Source: Cellvibrionales bacterium (GTDB lineage: Bacteria > Pseudomonadota > Gammaproteobacteria > Pseudomonadales > UBA7239). Taken from it: a stretch of 64,000 nt of DNA. The position numbers were made by a program, and so were the translations under genes. The stretch's first letter is position 1; each line of letters starts with the position of its first letter. The stretch is taken from the NCBI GenBank assembly GCA_016713115.1, contig JADJPU010000001.1, positions 2,368,192 through 2,432,191 of the forward strand, read 5' to 3'. A model generated the notes under the pieces. That model was not told the origin of the DNA. It saw only the letters and a list, made by a program, of their open reading frames with translations, and ran no database searches. Shown here in pieces: positions 27,014 to 35,903 of the stretch.

Positions 27014-27041
27014 ATTGTAACAGCTGCTTTCATCGCGCCAA
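27014..27041 (-). promoter_or_regulatory. Candidate sigma-70 promoter for degS
   Basis: Minus strand: TTGGCG (27036-27041), 16-base spacer, TACAAT (27014-27019) preceded by TGT, an extended -10. The transcript would begin about 27 bases before the degS ATG. Confidence 0.55.
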
Positions 27042-27082
27042 GAACACCCCACTTGCCACCCGCCTCAAACAGCTATTACCGC

Positions 27083-27088
27083 TATAAT
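27083..27088 (+). promoter_or_regulatory. Candidate -10 box for sat
   Basis: A perfect TATAAT about 50 bases upstream of the sat ATG. No convincing -35 hexamer is seen at 16-18 bases, so an activator such as a sulfur-limitation regulator may be needed; that is inference. Confidence 0.4.
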
Positions 27089-27125
27089 GGCGCGCTCTTT
27101 ATGACTCACCCGCCCCTTTTCCTTT

Positions 27126-27131
27126 AGGAGG
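27126..27131 (+). promoter_or_regulatory. Strong ribosome binding site of sat
   Basis: AGGAGG, the full anti-16S complement, seven bases before the ATG at 27139. It fixes the start and implies efficient translation. Confidence 0.85.
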
Positions 27132-27138
27132 ACAGACC

Positions 27139-28341
27139 ATGATCAAGCCACACGGCGCAGACACTCTCCAGCCACGATTTGTTGCGGATGCCAACGAGCA
27201 CGCCAAACTCACTGCTGAAGCAGCACAACTGCCCTCGGTGTTGATTAGCTCAGCGGCAGCGGGCAATGCCGTGATGATGGGCGCGGGTTATTTCACACCG
27301 CTTACAGGCTATATGAATTTGGCGGATAGTCTTTCAGTGGCAGAAAAATTGCACACCACCAGCGGTTTGTTTTGGCCCGTGCCGATCGTCAATGTATTGA
27401 AAGATGTATCCAACATTAAAGACGCGAAACGAATTGCATTGCGCGACCCAAATGTCGACGGTAATCCTGTTATCGCGGTAATGGATATTGACGCTATCGA
27501 CGAAGCCAGCGATGAACAAATGCGTTTTATGGCGCAGCATATTTTCAGCACACTGGACGACAAGCATCCTGGCGTTGCCACTTTTTTATCTGCCGGTCGC
27601 TTTCTGGTTTCCGGTGCGATTCATGTGTTGAACTACAGCTACTTCCCGCAAGAGTTTCCAGACACCTTCCGCACTGCCACTGAAATTCGCAACGAAATAG
27701 CACAGCGCGGTTGGAAAAAAGTGGTAGCCTTTCAAACACGCAACCCGATGCACCGTGCGCACGAAGAACTGTGCCGCATGGCGCAAGAACGCCTGCAAGC
27801 AGACGGCATTGTGATTCACATGTTGCTCGGCAAATTAAAAGAAGGCGATATCCCTGCTTCCGTGCGCGATGCCTGCATTCGCAAAATGGTTGAAAATTAT
27901 TTTCCACCCAACACAGTCATGATTGCCGGTTACGGTTTTGACATGTTGTACGCAGGGCCACGCGAAGCGGTGTTGCACGCGATCTTCCGTCAAAACATGG
28001 GCGCCCATTATTTGATTGTTGGCCGCGACCACGCGGGCGTAGGTAGCTACTACGGTCCATTCGACGCGCAAGACATCTTCAAAGAAAAAGTTCCGGCTGG
28101 CGCACTGCAAATTGAGATTTTTGGCGCAGACAACACCGCTTTCTCTAAAAAATTAAATCGCGTAGTGATGATGCGCGAAGCACCTGACCATACCGAAGAA
28201 GATTTCATCACACTGTCTGGCACCAAGGTGCGCCAGATGCTCGGCCAAGGCCTTGCGCCACCACCGGAGTTTTCGCGCCCAGAAGTTGCCAAAATTCTGA
28301 TGGAATACTACCAAGCCTTAGACGCTGGCAAGTCGTCATAA
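27139..28341 (+). CDS. sat: Sulfate adenylyltransferase (single-subunit ATP sulfurylase)
   Basis: 400 residues. Sat joins ATP and sulfate to adenosine 5'-phosphosulfate. This is the homo-oligomeric Sat type, not the CysD/CysN heteromer of enteric bacteria. N-terminal PUA-like domain to about residue 165, then the catalytic domain with QTRNPMHRAHEELCR (the HxxH nucleotide motif) and GRDHAGVGSYYGPFDAQ. No APS kinase domain is fused. No aprAB or dsr genes are seen, so an assimilatory role is more likely than a dissimilatory one. Confidence 0.94.
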   Translation: MIKPHGADTLQPRFVADANEHAKLTAEAAQLPSVLISSAAAGNAVMMGAGYFTPLTGYMNLADSLSVAEKLHTTSGLFWPVPIVNVLKDVSNIKDAKRIALRDPNVDGNPVIAVMDIDAIDEASDEQMRFMAQHIFSTLDDKHPGVATFLSAGRFLVSGAIHVLNYSYFPQEFPDTFRTATEIRNEIAQRGWKKVVAFQTRNPMHRAHEELCRMAQERLQADGIVIHMLLGKLKEGDIPASVRDACIRKMVENYFPPNTVMIAGYGFDMLYAGPREAVLHAIFRQNMGAHYLIVGRDHAGVGSYYGPFDAQDIFKEKVPAGALQIEIFGADNTAFSKKLNRVVMMREAPDHTEEDFITLSGTKVRQMLGQGLAPPPEFSRPEVAKILMEYYQALDAGKSS

Positions 28342-28380
28342 CACTCACCCGCTGCAAAAACTCACAGAGAAACATTCACC

Positions 28381-29148
28381 ATGATGGAATTATTAACAGA
28401 CCCACAGGCTTGGATGGCGTTTATCACGCTCACCACCTTAGAACTGGTGCTCGGCATCGACAACATCATTTTCATTTCTATTTTGGTAGCAAAACTGCCG
28501 AAGGAGAAACGCGAGTTTGCGCGCCGCCTTGGTTTGTTCTTGGCCATGTTCATGCGTATTGCGCTGCTGATGACACTGGCATGGATTGCCAACATGACCG
28601 CACCGCTATTCACTGTGATGGAACAAGCCGTATCTGGGCGTGACATTATTTTGATAGCCGGTGGTTTGTTTTTGATCTGGAAAAGCACGCAAGAAATTCA
28701 CCAATTATTGGAGGGTGTTGAAGGCCATGCCACGCATACCGTCAGAAACAATTTCTACGCGATTATTTTCCAAATTATTATTATCGACTTGGTGTTCTCG
28801 CTGGATTCCATCATTACGGCGGTAGGAATGAGCAATCAAATTCCTGTCATGGTAGCGGCGGTAGTTACTTCTGTAGCCTTGATGATTGCCTTTGCCGGTT
28901 TTATTGGCAGATTTATTGAGGATCACCCCACTATCAAAATGCTGGCTCTAGGTTTCTTGCTAGTCGTCGGTGTTGTACTGGTGGCAGATGGCACCGGCCA
29001 TCATGTACCGAAAGGCTATATTTATTTCGCCATGGCCTTCTCCATCGCCGTCGAAGCCTTGAATATTCGCCTGCGTAGCAAATCGCACAAGCCAGTCGAT
29101 TTGCGTGAGGCTTATGCCGCTACCGACAAAGATACACCCGCGCACTAA
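28381..29148 (+). CDS. TerC family integral membrane protein
   Basis: 255 residues from the first of two adjacent ATG codons. About seven helices. TerC family marks LTTLELVLGIDNIIFISIL (about residues 16-34) and IIIDLVFSLDSIITAVGM (about 137-154) are present, with acidic residues inside the helices typical of metal-ion (manganese) exporters in this family. No tellurite cluster (terZABDE) is nearby, so a general metal-homeostasis or envelope role is more likely than tellurite resistance. Confidence 0.9.
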   Translation: MMELLTDPQAWMAFITLTTLELVLGIDNIIFISILVAKLPKEKREFARRLGLFLAMFMRIALLMTLAWIANMTAPLFTVMEQAVSGRDIILIAGGLFLIWKSTQEIHQLLEGVEGHATHTVRNNFYAIIFQIIIIDLVFSLDSIITAVGMSNQIPVMVAAVVTSVALMIAFAGFIGRFIEDHPTIKMLALGFLLVVGVVLVADGTGHHVPKGYIYFAMAFSIAVEALNIRLRSKSHKPVDLREAYAATDKDTPAH

Positions 29149-29166
29149 CACATTGCGCACATAACA

Positions 29167-29196
29167 AAAAAAGCCGCTTCAAAAAGCGGCTTTTTT
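29167..29196. terminator. Bidirectional rho-independent terminator
   Basis: The hairpin AAAAAAGCCGCTT / AAGCGGCTTTTTT with a four-base loop lies between the convergent terC and ornithine decarboxylase genes. With A and T runs on opposite sides it can end transcription from both directions. Confidence 0.92.
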
Positions 29197-29219
29197 ATTT
29201 CATCGTTACAAAACGAAAA

Positions 29220-30350
29220 TTAATTAGGTTCGTTGAGTACAACAATGCGAGGAATCGGCAGCGAATTAAATGTTGAAGCGGTTGCTGCCGTATAGGCTCC
29301 CATCATGCGGCCAATCACCAAATCACCAACCGCCAATTCTGGCAGAGGCAATGCCTCTTCAATCACATCAATGCTGTCACAGGTTGGCCCCACAACCGCC
29401 GAAGGTTTAGTTTCACCTGTGCGAAATACATGCAGGGGATAACGCGCGTGATCGTAAATGCGACCGCTGAACATGCCGTACACACCATCGTCGAGATAGT
29501 ACCAAGGCTGATCGCCGCGCAGTGCTTTGCCAACCACTGTAGTAACAGAAGCAGCAGCCGGTGCAATCAAATAGCGACCGGGCTCGGCTATCACTTCCAC
29601 ATGCTCCGGTAATTTTTTCAGCGCTGCGCGAATCGGCGCACAAAATGCTTCGATATCAATATCGCCTGCGTTGTCATAATCCACAGGAAAACCGCCGCCA
29701 ATATCCAAAATGCGGATCGGCACTTCATATTCGCTGATCAATTTCGTGCAGGCTTCAATTGCCGCCACATGCGTGCTGGGAGAAGTGGATTGCGAACCCA
29801 CATGAAAAGATAAACCTTTTACATGCAGCCCCAGTGCCTTGGCTTCTTTTAATAAAGCTGGCACTTCTTCGGGCGAGCAGCCAAATTTTTTTGATAAATC
29901 GACGGCACAATCTGGACTGCGAAATGCTACGCGCAACAACAGACCCACACGGTGCGCGTATTGGCGAAACTTGGCGATCTCCACCAAGTTGTCCACCACA
30001 AAGGTGCTACAACCAAAGCGCAGTGCATCGCGAATGTCTTTGTCTTTTTTGATGGGGTGCGTGTGAATCGTGTTGCGCGGATTCACTTTCTGCTTACGCA
30101 ATAAATTGATTTCACCCGTTGAGGCAATATCAAAGCCAGCGCCCAACTGATTCAAGGTGTTGACGATAGCCGCATGCGGAAATGCTTTCACCGCGTAATA
30201 CAGACCCACATTCGGCAGTGCAGCTTTAAGCTGCTGGTACTGATCGGCCAACTTTGCGCAATCAAGGAGCAGCAGCGGCGAACCATACTGCTCCACCATG
30301 ACCCGCATTTTGGTTTCGTCAAACAGAATTTCCGAAAACAAGTTGGCCAT
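29220..30350 (-). CDS. Ornithine decarboxylase, type III PLP fold (alanine racemase-like)
   Basis: 376 residues. It decarboxylates ornithine (possibly lysine) to putrescine (cadaverine). The PLP lysine is Lys55 in YYAVKAFP; HVGSQ, LDIGGGFPVDY, EPGRYLIAPA and the active-site Cys in GPTCDSIDVI are all as in eukaryotic-type ODC. This fold III enzyme is not related to the large SpeC/LdcC fold I enzymes of E. coli. The neighbour speE (17 bases upstream) makes ODC the most likely specificity. Confidence 0.9.
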   Translation of the reverse strand: MANLFSEILFDETKMRVMVEQYGSPLLLLDCAKLADQYQQLKAALPNVGLYYAVKAFPHAAIVNTLNQLGAGFDIASTGEINLLRKQKVNPRNTIHTHPIKKDKDIRDALRFGCSTFVVDNLVEIAKFRQYAHRVGLLLRVAFRSPDCAVDLSKKFGCSPEEVPALLKEAKALGLHVKGLSFHVGSQSTSPSTHVAAIEACTKLISEYEVPIRILDIGGGFPVDYDNAGDIDIEAFCAPIRAALKKLPEHVEVIAEPGRYLIAPAAASVTTVVGKALRGDQPWYYLDDGVYGMFSGRIYDHARYPLHVFRTGETKPSAVVGPTCDSIDVIEEALPLPELAVGDLVIGRMMGAYTAATASTFNSLPIPRIVVLNEPN

Positions 30351-30367
30351 TATTCCCTCAACCCTCG

Positions 30368-31231
30368 TCAGCTATTGTCAGTTTTGCCAATGGCATCCAA
30401 TACATATTGTGGTAGCGCAAACGATGCCGCATGAATATCTGGATTGTAGTAACGCGTTTTAATACCTGAAGCTTTGAAGCGTTCACGAATGGTGTTGATA
30501 TCCACTTGGCGCAGCGCTTTGTTGTCGCTAGACCAAGCAAAAGTCATCACGCCGCCCACATAAGTTGGTACAGCGGCGGTATAAAAATGCACATCGCCGA
30601 AGGTCAGCGCCATGCGCTGAGCCGTGGTTTTTACTTCATCCAACTGCATGAACACCACACCGTTTTGTGTGACCATGATGCCCCCATCGTTCAAGCAGCG
30701 TTTGCAATCGCTGTAGAACTGACTGGTGAACAACACCTCGCCGGGGCCGATAGGGTCAGTGGAATCTGAAATAATAATGTCGAATTTTTCTTGGCAATTC
30801 GCCACAAAACGGCAGCCGTCATCAATCACGATATTGGCACGCGGATCGTCGTAAGCACCCGCCGAGTGATTCGGCAGATACTCAATCGCCATGTCGATGA
30901 CAGCTTTGTCGATCTCGACTTGCGTCACATGTTCAATGCTCGTGTGGCGACACACTTCGCGCAAAATACCACCGTCGCCGCCGCCGATAATCAACACACG
31001 CTTGGCTTTGCCGTGCGCCAAAATCGGCACATGGGTCAGCATTTCGTGATAAATAAATTCATCTTTTTCCGTGGTTTGCACCACGCCGTCCAACACCATC
31101 ACGCGACCAAACAGCGCGTTGTGAAAAATCATCAACTGCTGGTGTCCGGTATCAAACTCGAAATAAACCTTGTCAATGTCGTGGCGTTGTCCCCAAGCAT
31201 CGTACAGTGTTTCATTCCAGGTCTTAGTCAT
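30368..31231 (-). CDS. speE: Spermidine synthase
   Basis: 287 residues. SpeE transfers an aminopropyl group from decarboxylated SAM to putrescine. Visible motifs: YHEMLTHVP, the SAM-binding LIIGGGDGGILREV, VEIDKAVID, DDGCRFV and catalytic SDSTDPIGPGEVLF. GGAGTGA precedes the ATG. With the adjacent decarboxylase it gives a two-gene putrescine-to-spermidine unit; speD, for decarboxylated SAM, is not in this window. Confidence 0.97.
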   Translation of the reverse strand: MTKTWNETLYDAWGQRHDIDKVYFEFDTGHQQLMIFHNALFGRVMVLDGVVQTTEKDEFIYHEMLTHVPILAHGKAKRVLIIGGGDGGILREVCRHTSIEHVTQVEIDKAVIDMAIEYLPNHSAGAYDDPRANIVIDDGCRFVANCQEKFDIIISDSTDPIGPGEVLFTSQFYSDCKRCLNDGGIMVTQNGVVFMQLDEVKTTAQRMALTFGDVHFYTAAVPTYVGGVMTFAWSSDNKALRQVDINTIRERFKASGIKTRYYNPDIHAASFALPQYVLDAIGKTDNS

Positions 31232-31340
31232 GGCTTTGCTTCACTCCGCAAGTGTGGTGGGTAAAAGAATGGCGGCCAGCTCATCAAACAAGCCGACATA
31301 CAGGGCAAATGGTACAAGGAAGGGCGCGATTATGGGGCGG

Positions 31341-31369
31341 TTTGCAGGATTTGCAAGTATCTATATAAT
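31341..31369 (+). promoter_or_regulatory. Sigma-70 promoter of the 4.5S RNA gene
   Basis: TTTGCA (31341-31346), 17-base spacer and a consensus TATAAT (31364-31369). The predicted start is about 7-10 bases later, just ahead of the 4.5S RNA 5' stem. A strong -10 fits an abundant stable RNA. Confidence 0.75.
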
Positions 31370-31383
31370 CGCCCCGCTTTCAT

Positions 31384-31495
<112 letters not shown>

Positions 31496-31540
31496 CTCTT
31501 CGTCTATACTAGCGCCTCGTTTTTTACTGACTGTTTGGCC

Positions 31541-33229
31541 ATGAGCTACCAAGTTCTCGCCCGCAAATGGCGCCCACAACACTTCCGTGACATGGCCGGT
31601 CAAACGCATGTGCTGCAAGCACTCATCAATGCGCTGGATCACAACCGTCTGCACCACGCCTATTTATTTACCGGCACACGCGGCGTGGGTAAAACCACCA
31701 TTGCACGCATCTTGGCAAAGTGTCTCAACTGTGAATCGGGCATCAGCTCGCAGCCCTGCGGTCAGTGCGCCGCCTGCTGTGAAATTACTGAAGGGCGCTT
31801 TGTTGATTTGATTGAAATTGATGCCGCTTCGCGCACCAAAGTCGAAGACACGCGCGAGATTCTCGACAATGTGCAATACCTGCCTGCGCGTGGTCGCTTC
31901 AAAGTGTATTTGATCGACGAAGTGCACATGCTCTCCACTAGCAGCTTTAATGCGCTGCTGAAAACACTGGAAGAGCCGCCTGCGCATGTAAAGTTTTTGC
32001 TCGCCACGACTGATCCGCATAAATTGCCGGTGACTGTGCTGTCGCGCTGCCTGCAATTTAATTTAAAAAATTTGGCACCAGAAAAAATTGTCGAGTATTT
32101 GAAAGTCATACTCGATAAAGAAATGATTCCCTACGAAGACGCTGCGCTGTGGTTGCTGGCGCGCGCTGCTGACGGCTCGATGCGTGATGCGCTTTCCCTA
32201 ACCGATCAAGCGATTGCTTTTGGCAGCGAAAAAATTGCGGAAACTGGCGTGCGTGAAATGCTGGGCACGATGGATCGTCGTTTGATTCATCCTATGTTGG
32301 ATGCGCTGATCGCCAATGACGCGCCCGCCCTGCTCGCCGCTGTTGCGCAACTAGCAGAACAGAATCCTGATTACAGCGGCGCACTGGATGAACTGCTCTC
32401 CGTATTGCATCGCATTGCGGTGGCACAAGCTGCGCCTTCTGTACTCGATCAATTTCCAGATGAGCGCGAACGGCTGCAACATCTTGCCAACCATATGACT
32501 GCCGAAGATGTGCAGTTGTATTACCAAATTGGCTTAAACGGTCAGCGCGATTTGTCACTGGCACCGGATACACGCTCCGGCTTTGAAATGGCACTGTTGC
32601 GCATGTTGGCGTTTCGTCCGCATAACGCAGCCGGTGGCGGCGAGAAAAAAAAAACTGAACTGACGCCGCGCCCAGCAATATCAGCAACGCCTACAACATC
32701 TGCTACTGCTATTGCTGCACCTGTTAGCAAACCGACACCGACTTTATCCGCTGCGCGCCCTGTTGCTGCACAGGCACCCGCACCTGTAACACCAACACCC
32801 GCGCCCACCAATAACGCAACGCCCAATCACACGCTCGACAGTGAAAGCTGGCCATCACTGTGGCAGCGCTTACCGCTCGCCGGTATCGTGCGCAACACCG
32901 CCGGGCATTGCTGCTTGGATCGCGTAGAAGGCTCGCATTACCACTTCATACTCGACACAGCGCAAGCCAATCTTTTTAACCCCTCTCATGCAGAAAAACT
33001 GACAGAAACTTTGCGCCAATATTTGGCACAACACTGCGATGTAACCATCACCATCGGCACGCCACAAAAAACAACGCCGCATCAACTGCAACAGCAAAAA
33101 CAAGCACAGCGATTACAAGAAGCGGAAGATTCGTTCCGCAACGATCCTAATGTCATCGCACTGTTACAACCGTTTGATGCGCAAATTACCGAGGGTTCGA
33201 TTGAACCCTTTCAACCATCCATACACTAA
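31541..33229 (+). CDS. dnaX: DNA polymerase III subunits tau/gamma
   Basis: 562 residues from the ATG at 31541; a longer frame from 31463 would overlap the 4.5S RNA. DnaX is the clamp-loader ATPase; full-length tau also couples polymerase and helicase. Walker A GTRGVGKT (45-52), zinc-binding Cys64/73/76/79, LIDEVHMLSTSSFNALLKTLEEPP (Walker B and sensor region, residues about 125-148) are clear. Domains I-III end near residue 367, followed by a Pro/Ala/Thr-rich linker and the tau-specific C-terminal domain. At codons 369-372 a run of ten A residues may allow slippage to a gamma form. ybaB follows after 21 bases. Confidence 0.97.
   Translation: MSYQVLARKWRPQHFRDMAGQTHVLQALINALDHNRLHHAYLFTGTRGVGKTTIARILAKCLNCESGISSQPCGQCAACCEITEGRFVDLIEIDAASRTKVEDTREILDNVQYLPARGRFKVYLIDEVHMLSTSSFNALLKTLEEPPAHVKFLLATTDPHKLPVTVLSRCLQFNLKNLAPEKIVEYLKVILDKEMIPYEDAALWLLARAADGSMRDALSLTDQAIAFGSEKIAETGVREMLGTMDRRLIHPMLDALIANDAPALLAAVAQLAEQNPDYSGALDELLSVLHRIAVAQAAPSVLDQFPDERERLQHLANHMTAEDVQLYYQIGLNGQRDLSLAPDTRSGFEMALLRMLAFRPHNAAGGGEKKKTELTPRPAISATPTTSATAIAAPVSKPTPTLSAARPVAAQAPAPVTPTPAPTNNATPNHTLDSESWPSLWQRLPLAGIVRNTAGHCCLDRVEGSHYHFILDTAQANLFNPSHAEKLTETLRQYLAQHCDVTITIGTPQKTTPHQLQQQKQAQRLQEAEDSFRNDPNVIALLQPFDAQITEGSIEPFQPSIH
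32645..32663 (+). promoter_or_regulatory. Candidate slippage site for DnaX gamma
   Basis: Ten consecutive A residues (32645-32654) lie in frame right after clamp-loader domain III. After the run, the -1 frame reads AAC TGA and the +1 frame CTG AAC TGA, so slippage in either direction ends translation within two codons, yielding a protein of about 372-373 residues. Programmed slippage is known for dnaX of Thermus (transcriptional) and E. coli (ribosomal); its use here is inferred. Confidence 0.6.
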
Positions 33230-33250
33230 ACAAATACCTGAGAGCAGCTT

Positions 33251-33577
33251 ATGAAACTGGGCAACATGAATGATTTGATGAAACAAGCACAGGCGATGCA
33301 AGAAAAAATGCAACGCATGCAAGAAGATGTCGCAAAAATGGAAGTGACGGGCGAATCTGGCGCTGGCTTAGTTAAAGTGGTGATGAACGGTCGCCACGAT
33401 GTACGCAGCGTCAATATCGACAGCAGCTTACTGACCGAAGACAAAGAAATTCTGGAAGATTTGCTGGCCGCCGCGGTGAATGACGCCGTGCGCAAAGTGG
33501 AACACCACTCGCAAGAACAAATGCAAAAAATGACAGGTGGCTTGCAAATGCCACCCGGCTTCAAAATGCCATTTTAA
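33251..33577 (+). CDS. ybaB: Nucleoid-associated protein YbaB/EbfC family
   Basis: 108 residues. A small dimeric DNA-binding protein. The N-terminal Met- and Gln-rich coiled coil (LMKQAQAMQEKMQRMQEDV), the middle MEVTGESGAGLVKVVMNG and the C-terminal GGLQMPPGFKMPF are all family features. It follows dnaX as usual, but recR, which normally comes next, is missing; a convergent gor gene ends seven bases away. Confidence 0.96.
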   Translation: MKLGNMNDLMKQAQAMQEKMQRMQEDVAKMEVTGESGAGLVKVVMNGRHDVRSVNIDSSLLTEDKEILEDLLAAAVNDAVRKVEHHSQEQMQKMTGGLQMPPGFKMPF

Positions 33578-33583
33578 TTTTTT

Positions 33584-34948
33584 CTACTGGAGCGACAGCG
33601 GCGTGCGCAGCGTAACAAACTCCTCTGCCACTGTTGGGTGGATACCAATTGTTTTATCAAATTGTTTTTTGGTCGCACCTGCCTGAATCGCCACCGCAAA
33701 ACCCTGCACGATTTCACCTGCTTCCGCACCCACCATGTGTAAACCCAACACACGATCTGTGGATTGCTGTACCACTAACTTCATCAGCATGCGCTCGCTG
33801 CTACCGCTGACGGTATGTTTCAACGGGCGAAAATCGGTGCGGAAAATCACCACATCATTCACACCATAACGCTGCTCAGCTTGTTGCTGCGTTAAACCCA
33901 CAGCCGCCACTTCCGGCGACGAGAAAACAGCGCTCGGCACCAATTTATAATCAATGCGCTCACGCGCACCAGAGCCGTACCAGTGATCCACTAACCACAT
34001 CGCCTCTGCCGTGGCGACCGGCGTGAGTTCTTTGCGCCCCACTGCATCACCCAGTGCAAAAATAGACGGTTCATGCGTGCAGAAGTTTTCATCCACCACA
34101 ATATGCCCAGACGATTTGAGTTGTACCGCCGTCTGCTCCAAACCCAACTGCGCAGTAACCGGCTTTCTGCCTGTGGCATACAACACGCAATCGGCCTGCA
34201 AAGTTTTTCCGCTTTCACAGCGTACGAGTAAACCCGCATCGGTTTTTTCAATGGCAGCAACATTGTCGCTCAGTTGTAAATTGATACCTTTCTTAATAAT
34301 TTCCTGCTGCAAAAATTGACTGATATCACTATCAAAGTGACGCAGCAAAGTATCACCGCGATACAACACCGTTGTACTTGCACCCAAAGCCTGCAAAATC
34401 CCCGCCAGCTCAACGGCGATATAACCACCACCCACTACAATGGCTTTTTCCGGTTTTTGTGGCAGCGAGAAAAATTCATTAGAGGTAATGGCGTGCTCAA
34501 CACCAGTAATCTGTGGCTTCCACGGCGCACCACCCACAGCCAGCAAAATACGCTGTGCGGTTATTGTTTTTCCATCAACAGCCACAGCATGATTGCCCAA
34601 CAGCTTGGCCGTTCCGCGCAGCACTTCAACACCAGCATCCAGCAATAATTTTTGATAGATGCCATTGAGTCTATGCACTTCGGCTTGCACATTGGCCGTC
34701 ATCGTTTGCCAATCATGCGTATGTTTTTCTGATGACCAGCCAAAGCCAACCGATTCGTGGCACTGCTCAGAAAACTGTGCGGCGTAATGAAAAAGTTTTT
34801 TGGGGATGCAGCCCACATTCACGCAAGTGCCGCCCAAATACTGTTTTTCTACCAAGGCAACGCGCACACCTTGCGCAACAGCCATACGCGCCGCGCGTAC
34901 ACCACCCGAACCACCACCAATCACCAACAAATCAAAGTCAAACTGCAT
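33584..34948 (-). CDS. gor: Glutathione-disulfide reductase
   Basis: About 454 residues from the ATG at 34948. Gor reduces oxidised glutathione with NADPH. FAD motif LLVIGGGSGGVRAAR, redox-active disulfide GGTCVNVGCIPKK (Cys42, Cys47), NADPH fold VVGGGYIAVELAGIL, ATGRKP and the C-terminal HPTVAEEFVTL with the catalytic His-Glu are present. The start overlaps the shortened cysG stop by about 11 bases. Confidence 0.95.
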   Translation of the reverse strand: MQFDFDLLVIGGGSGGVRAARMAVAQGVRVALVEKQYLGGTCVNVGCIPKKLFHYAAQFSEQCHESVGFGWSSEKHTHDWQTMTANVQAEVHRLNGIYQKLLLDAGVEVLRGTAKLLGNHAVAVDGKTITAQRILLAVGGAPWKPQITGVEHAITSNEFFSLPQKPEKAIVVGGGYIAVELAGILQALGASTTVLYRGDTLLRHFDSDISQFLQQEIIKKGINLQLSDNVAAIEKTDAGLLVRCESGKTLQADCVLYATGRKPVTAQLGLEQTAVQLKSSGHIVVDENFCTHEPSIFALGDAVGRKELTPVATAEAMWLVDHWYGSGARERIDYKLVPSAVFSSPEVAAVGLTQQQAEQRYGVNDVVIFRTDFRPLKHTVSGSSERMLMKLVVQQSTDRVLGLHMVGAEAGEIVQGFAVAIQAGATKKQFDKTIGIHPTVAEEFVTLRTPLSLQ

Positions 34949-35885
34949 GAAAATCGACTCCAGCCTGATCAATAACGCCAGGCACAATTTCAAAAGGAAT
35001 ATTCGCTGCCTGCAAATGCATCAACAACGCCGACATATCGCGCAGAGACAACGGATCTCCAGACACGAGATATGCAAGATACTGATTATTGCGAACGCCC
35101 TCAGACAACACAGAAAAAACTTCCTCCAGACGCTGCACGGTATGCTGTTGCGCATCCCGCCGCGCTAAACGACAAATATTCTGACTGACCGCTGCGTCAG
35201 CAATCACGCAATCGCAGGCTTGCAGAACGCGCAGCGCTTTGAAAGTCAGCAAGTCAGGATCGCCCGTGCCACTACCCACAATCGCCACGCGACCGCGCAC
35301 TTCGCCGTCGCGCACAAACTGCTCAAGCTGCCTGTCAAAATCAATCGTTTGTTGCGATAACTCACCACTGCTGGCACTGATTAGATAACGCTGTAGCAGA
35401 CCATCCCAAAACCGCAAACGCTGTTTGGCATCGGATATTTTTTGCGACACTTGCCGCCGAAAACTGCCTATTTGCTGCGCCAACTCACCCAGAGAGGATG
35501 GCAATAGAGCCTCAATACGCGCACGCAGCAAGCGGGTTAACACCGGTGCCGTGCCATTGCTGGACACCGCGACTGTTACCGCGCCGCGCTCCACAATGGC
35601 TGGGAAAATAAAAGTGCACAGTGCAGGTTTATCCACCACATTAACAGGAATGTTTTTGCTTTTTGCGCCAGCAGAAATACTAGTGGCCAATGCTTCATCA
35701 TCGCTGGCGACGATCACCAGTGCCGCATCCTGCAATAGCGATTCATCAAATGCACTTTCCGGTACACTGACAATATCCGCGCCCGCACGCTCCAATAGAA
35801 ACCGTTTGCGCTGCGCAGAATCGCCATCACCAACCAGCAAACACCGCCTGCCTTTTACATCTAAAAACACAGGCAAGGTTTGCAT
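34938..35885 (-). CDS. cysG: Siroheme synthase with a shortened methyltransferase domain
   Basis: About 315 residues from the ATG at 35885 (AGGAG seven bases before). The N-terminal part (1-150) is a precorrin-2 dehydrogenase/ferrochelatase: LVGDGDSAQRKR, VIVASDDEA, VNVVDKPALCTFIFPAIVERG and the dimerisation region. The following domain begins as a uroporphyrinogen methyltransferase (VAIVGSGTGDPDLLTFKALR) and has a variant YLVSGDPLSL, but stops soon after EIVPGV; full CysG proteins have about 460 residues. About half of the SAM-dependent domain is missing, so methylation is probably done elsewhere. The missing part is not seen in another frame. Confidence 0.85.
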   Translation of the reverse strand: MQTLPVFLDVKGRRCLLVGDGDSAQRKRFLLERAGADIVSVPESAFDESLLQDAALVIVASDDEALATSISAGAKSKNIPVNVVDKPALCTFIFPAIVERGAVTVAVSSNGTAPVLTRLLRARIEALLPSSLGELAQQIGSFRRQVSQKISDAKQRLRFWDGLLQRYLISASSGELSQQTIDFDRQLEQFVRDGEVRGRVAIVGSGTGDPDLLTFKALRVLQACDCVIADAAVSQNICRLARRDAQQHTVQRLEEVFSVLSEGVRNNQYLAYLVSGDPLSLRDMSALLMHLQAANIPFEIVPGVIDQAGVDFHAV

Positions 35886-35903
35886 GATCAACTCCTGTTG
35901 GCG

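Noticed and set aside
28381..29148. Tellurite resistance determinant
   Set aside because: TerC-family membrane proteins are common housekeeping metal-ion proteins; none of the other ter genes is present.
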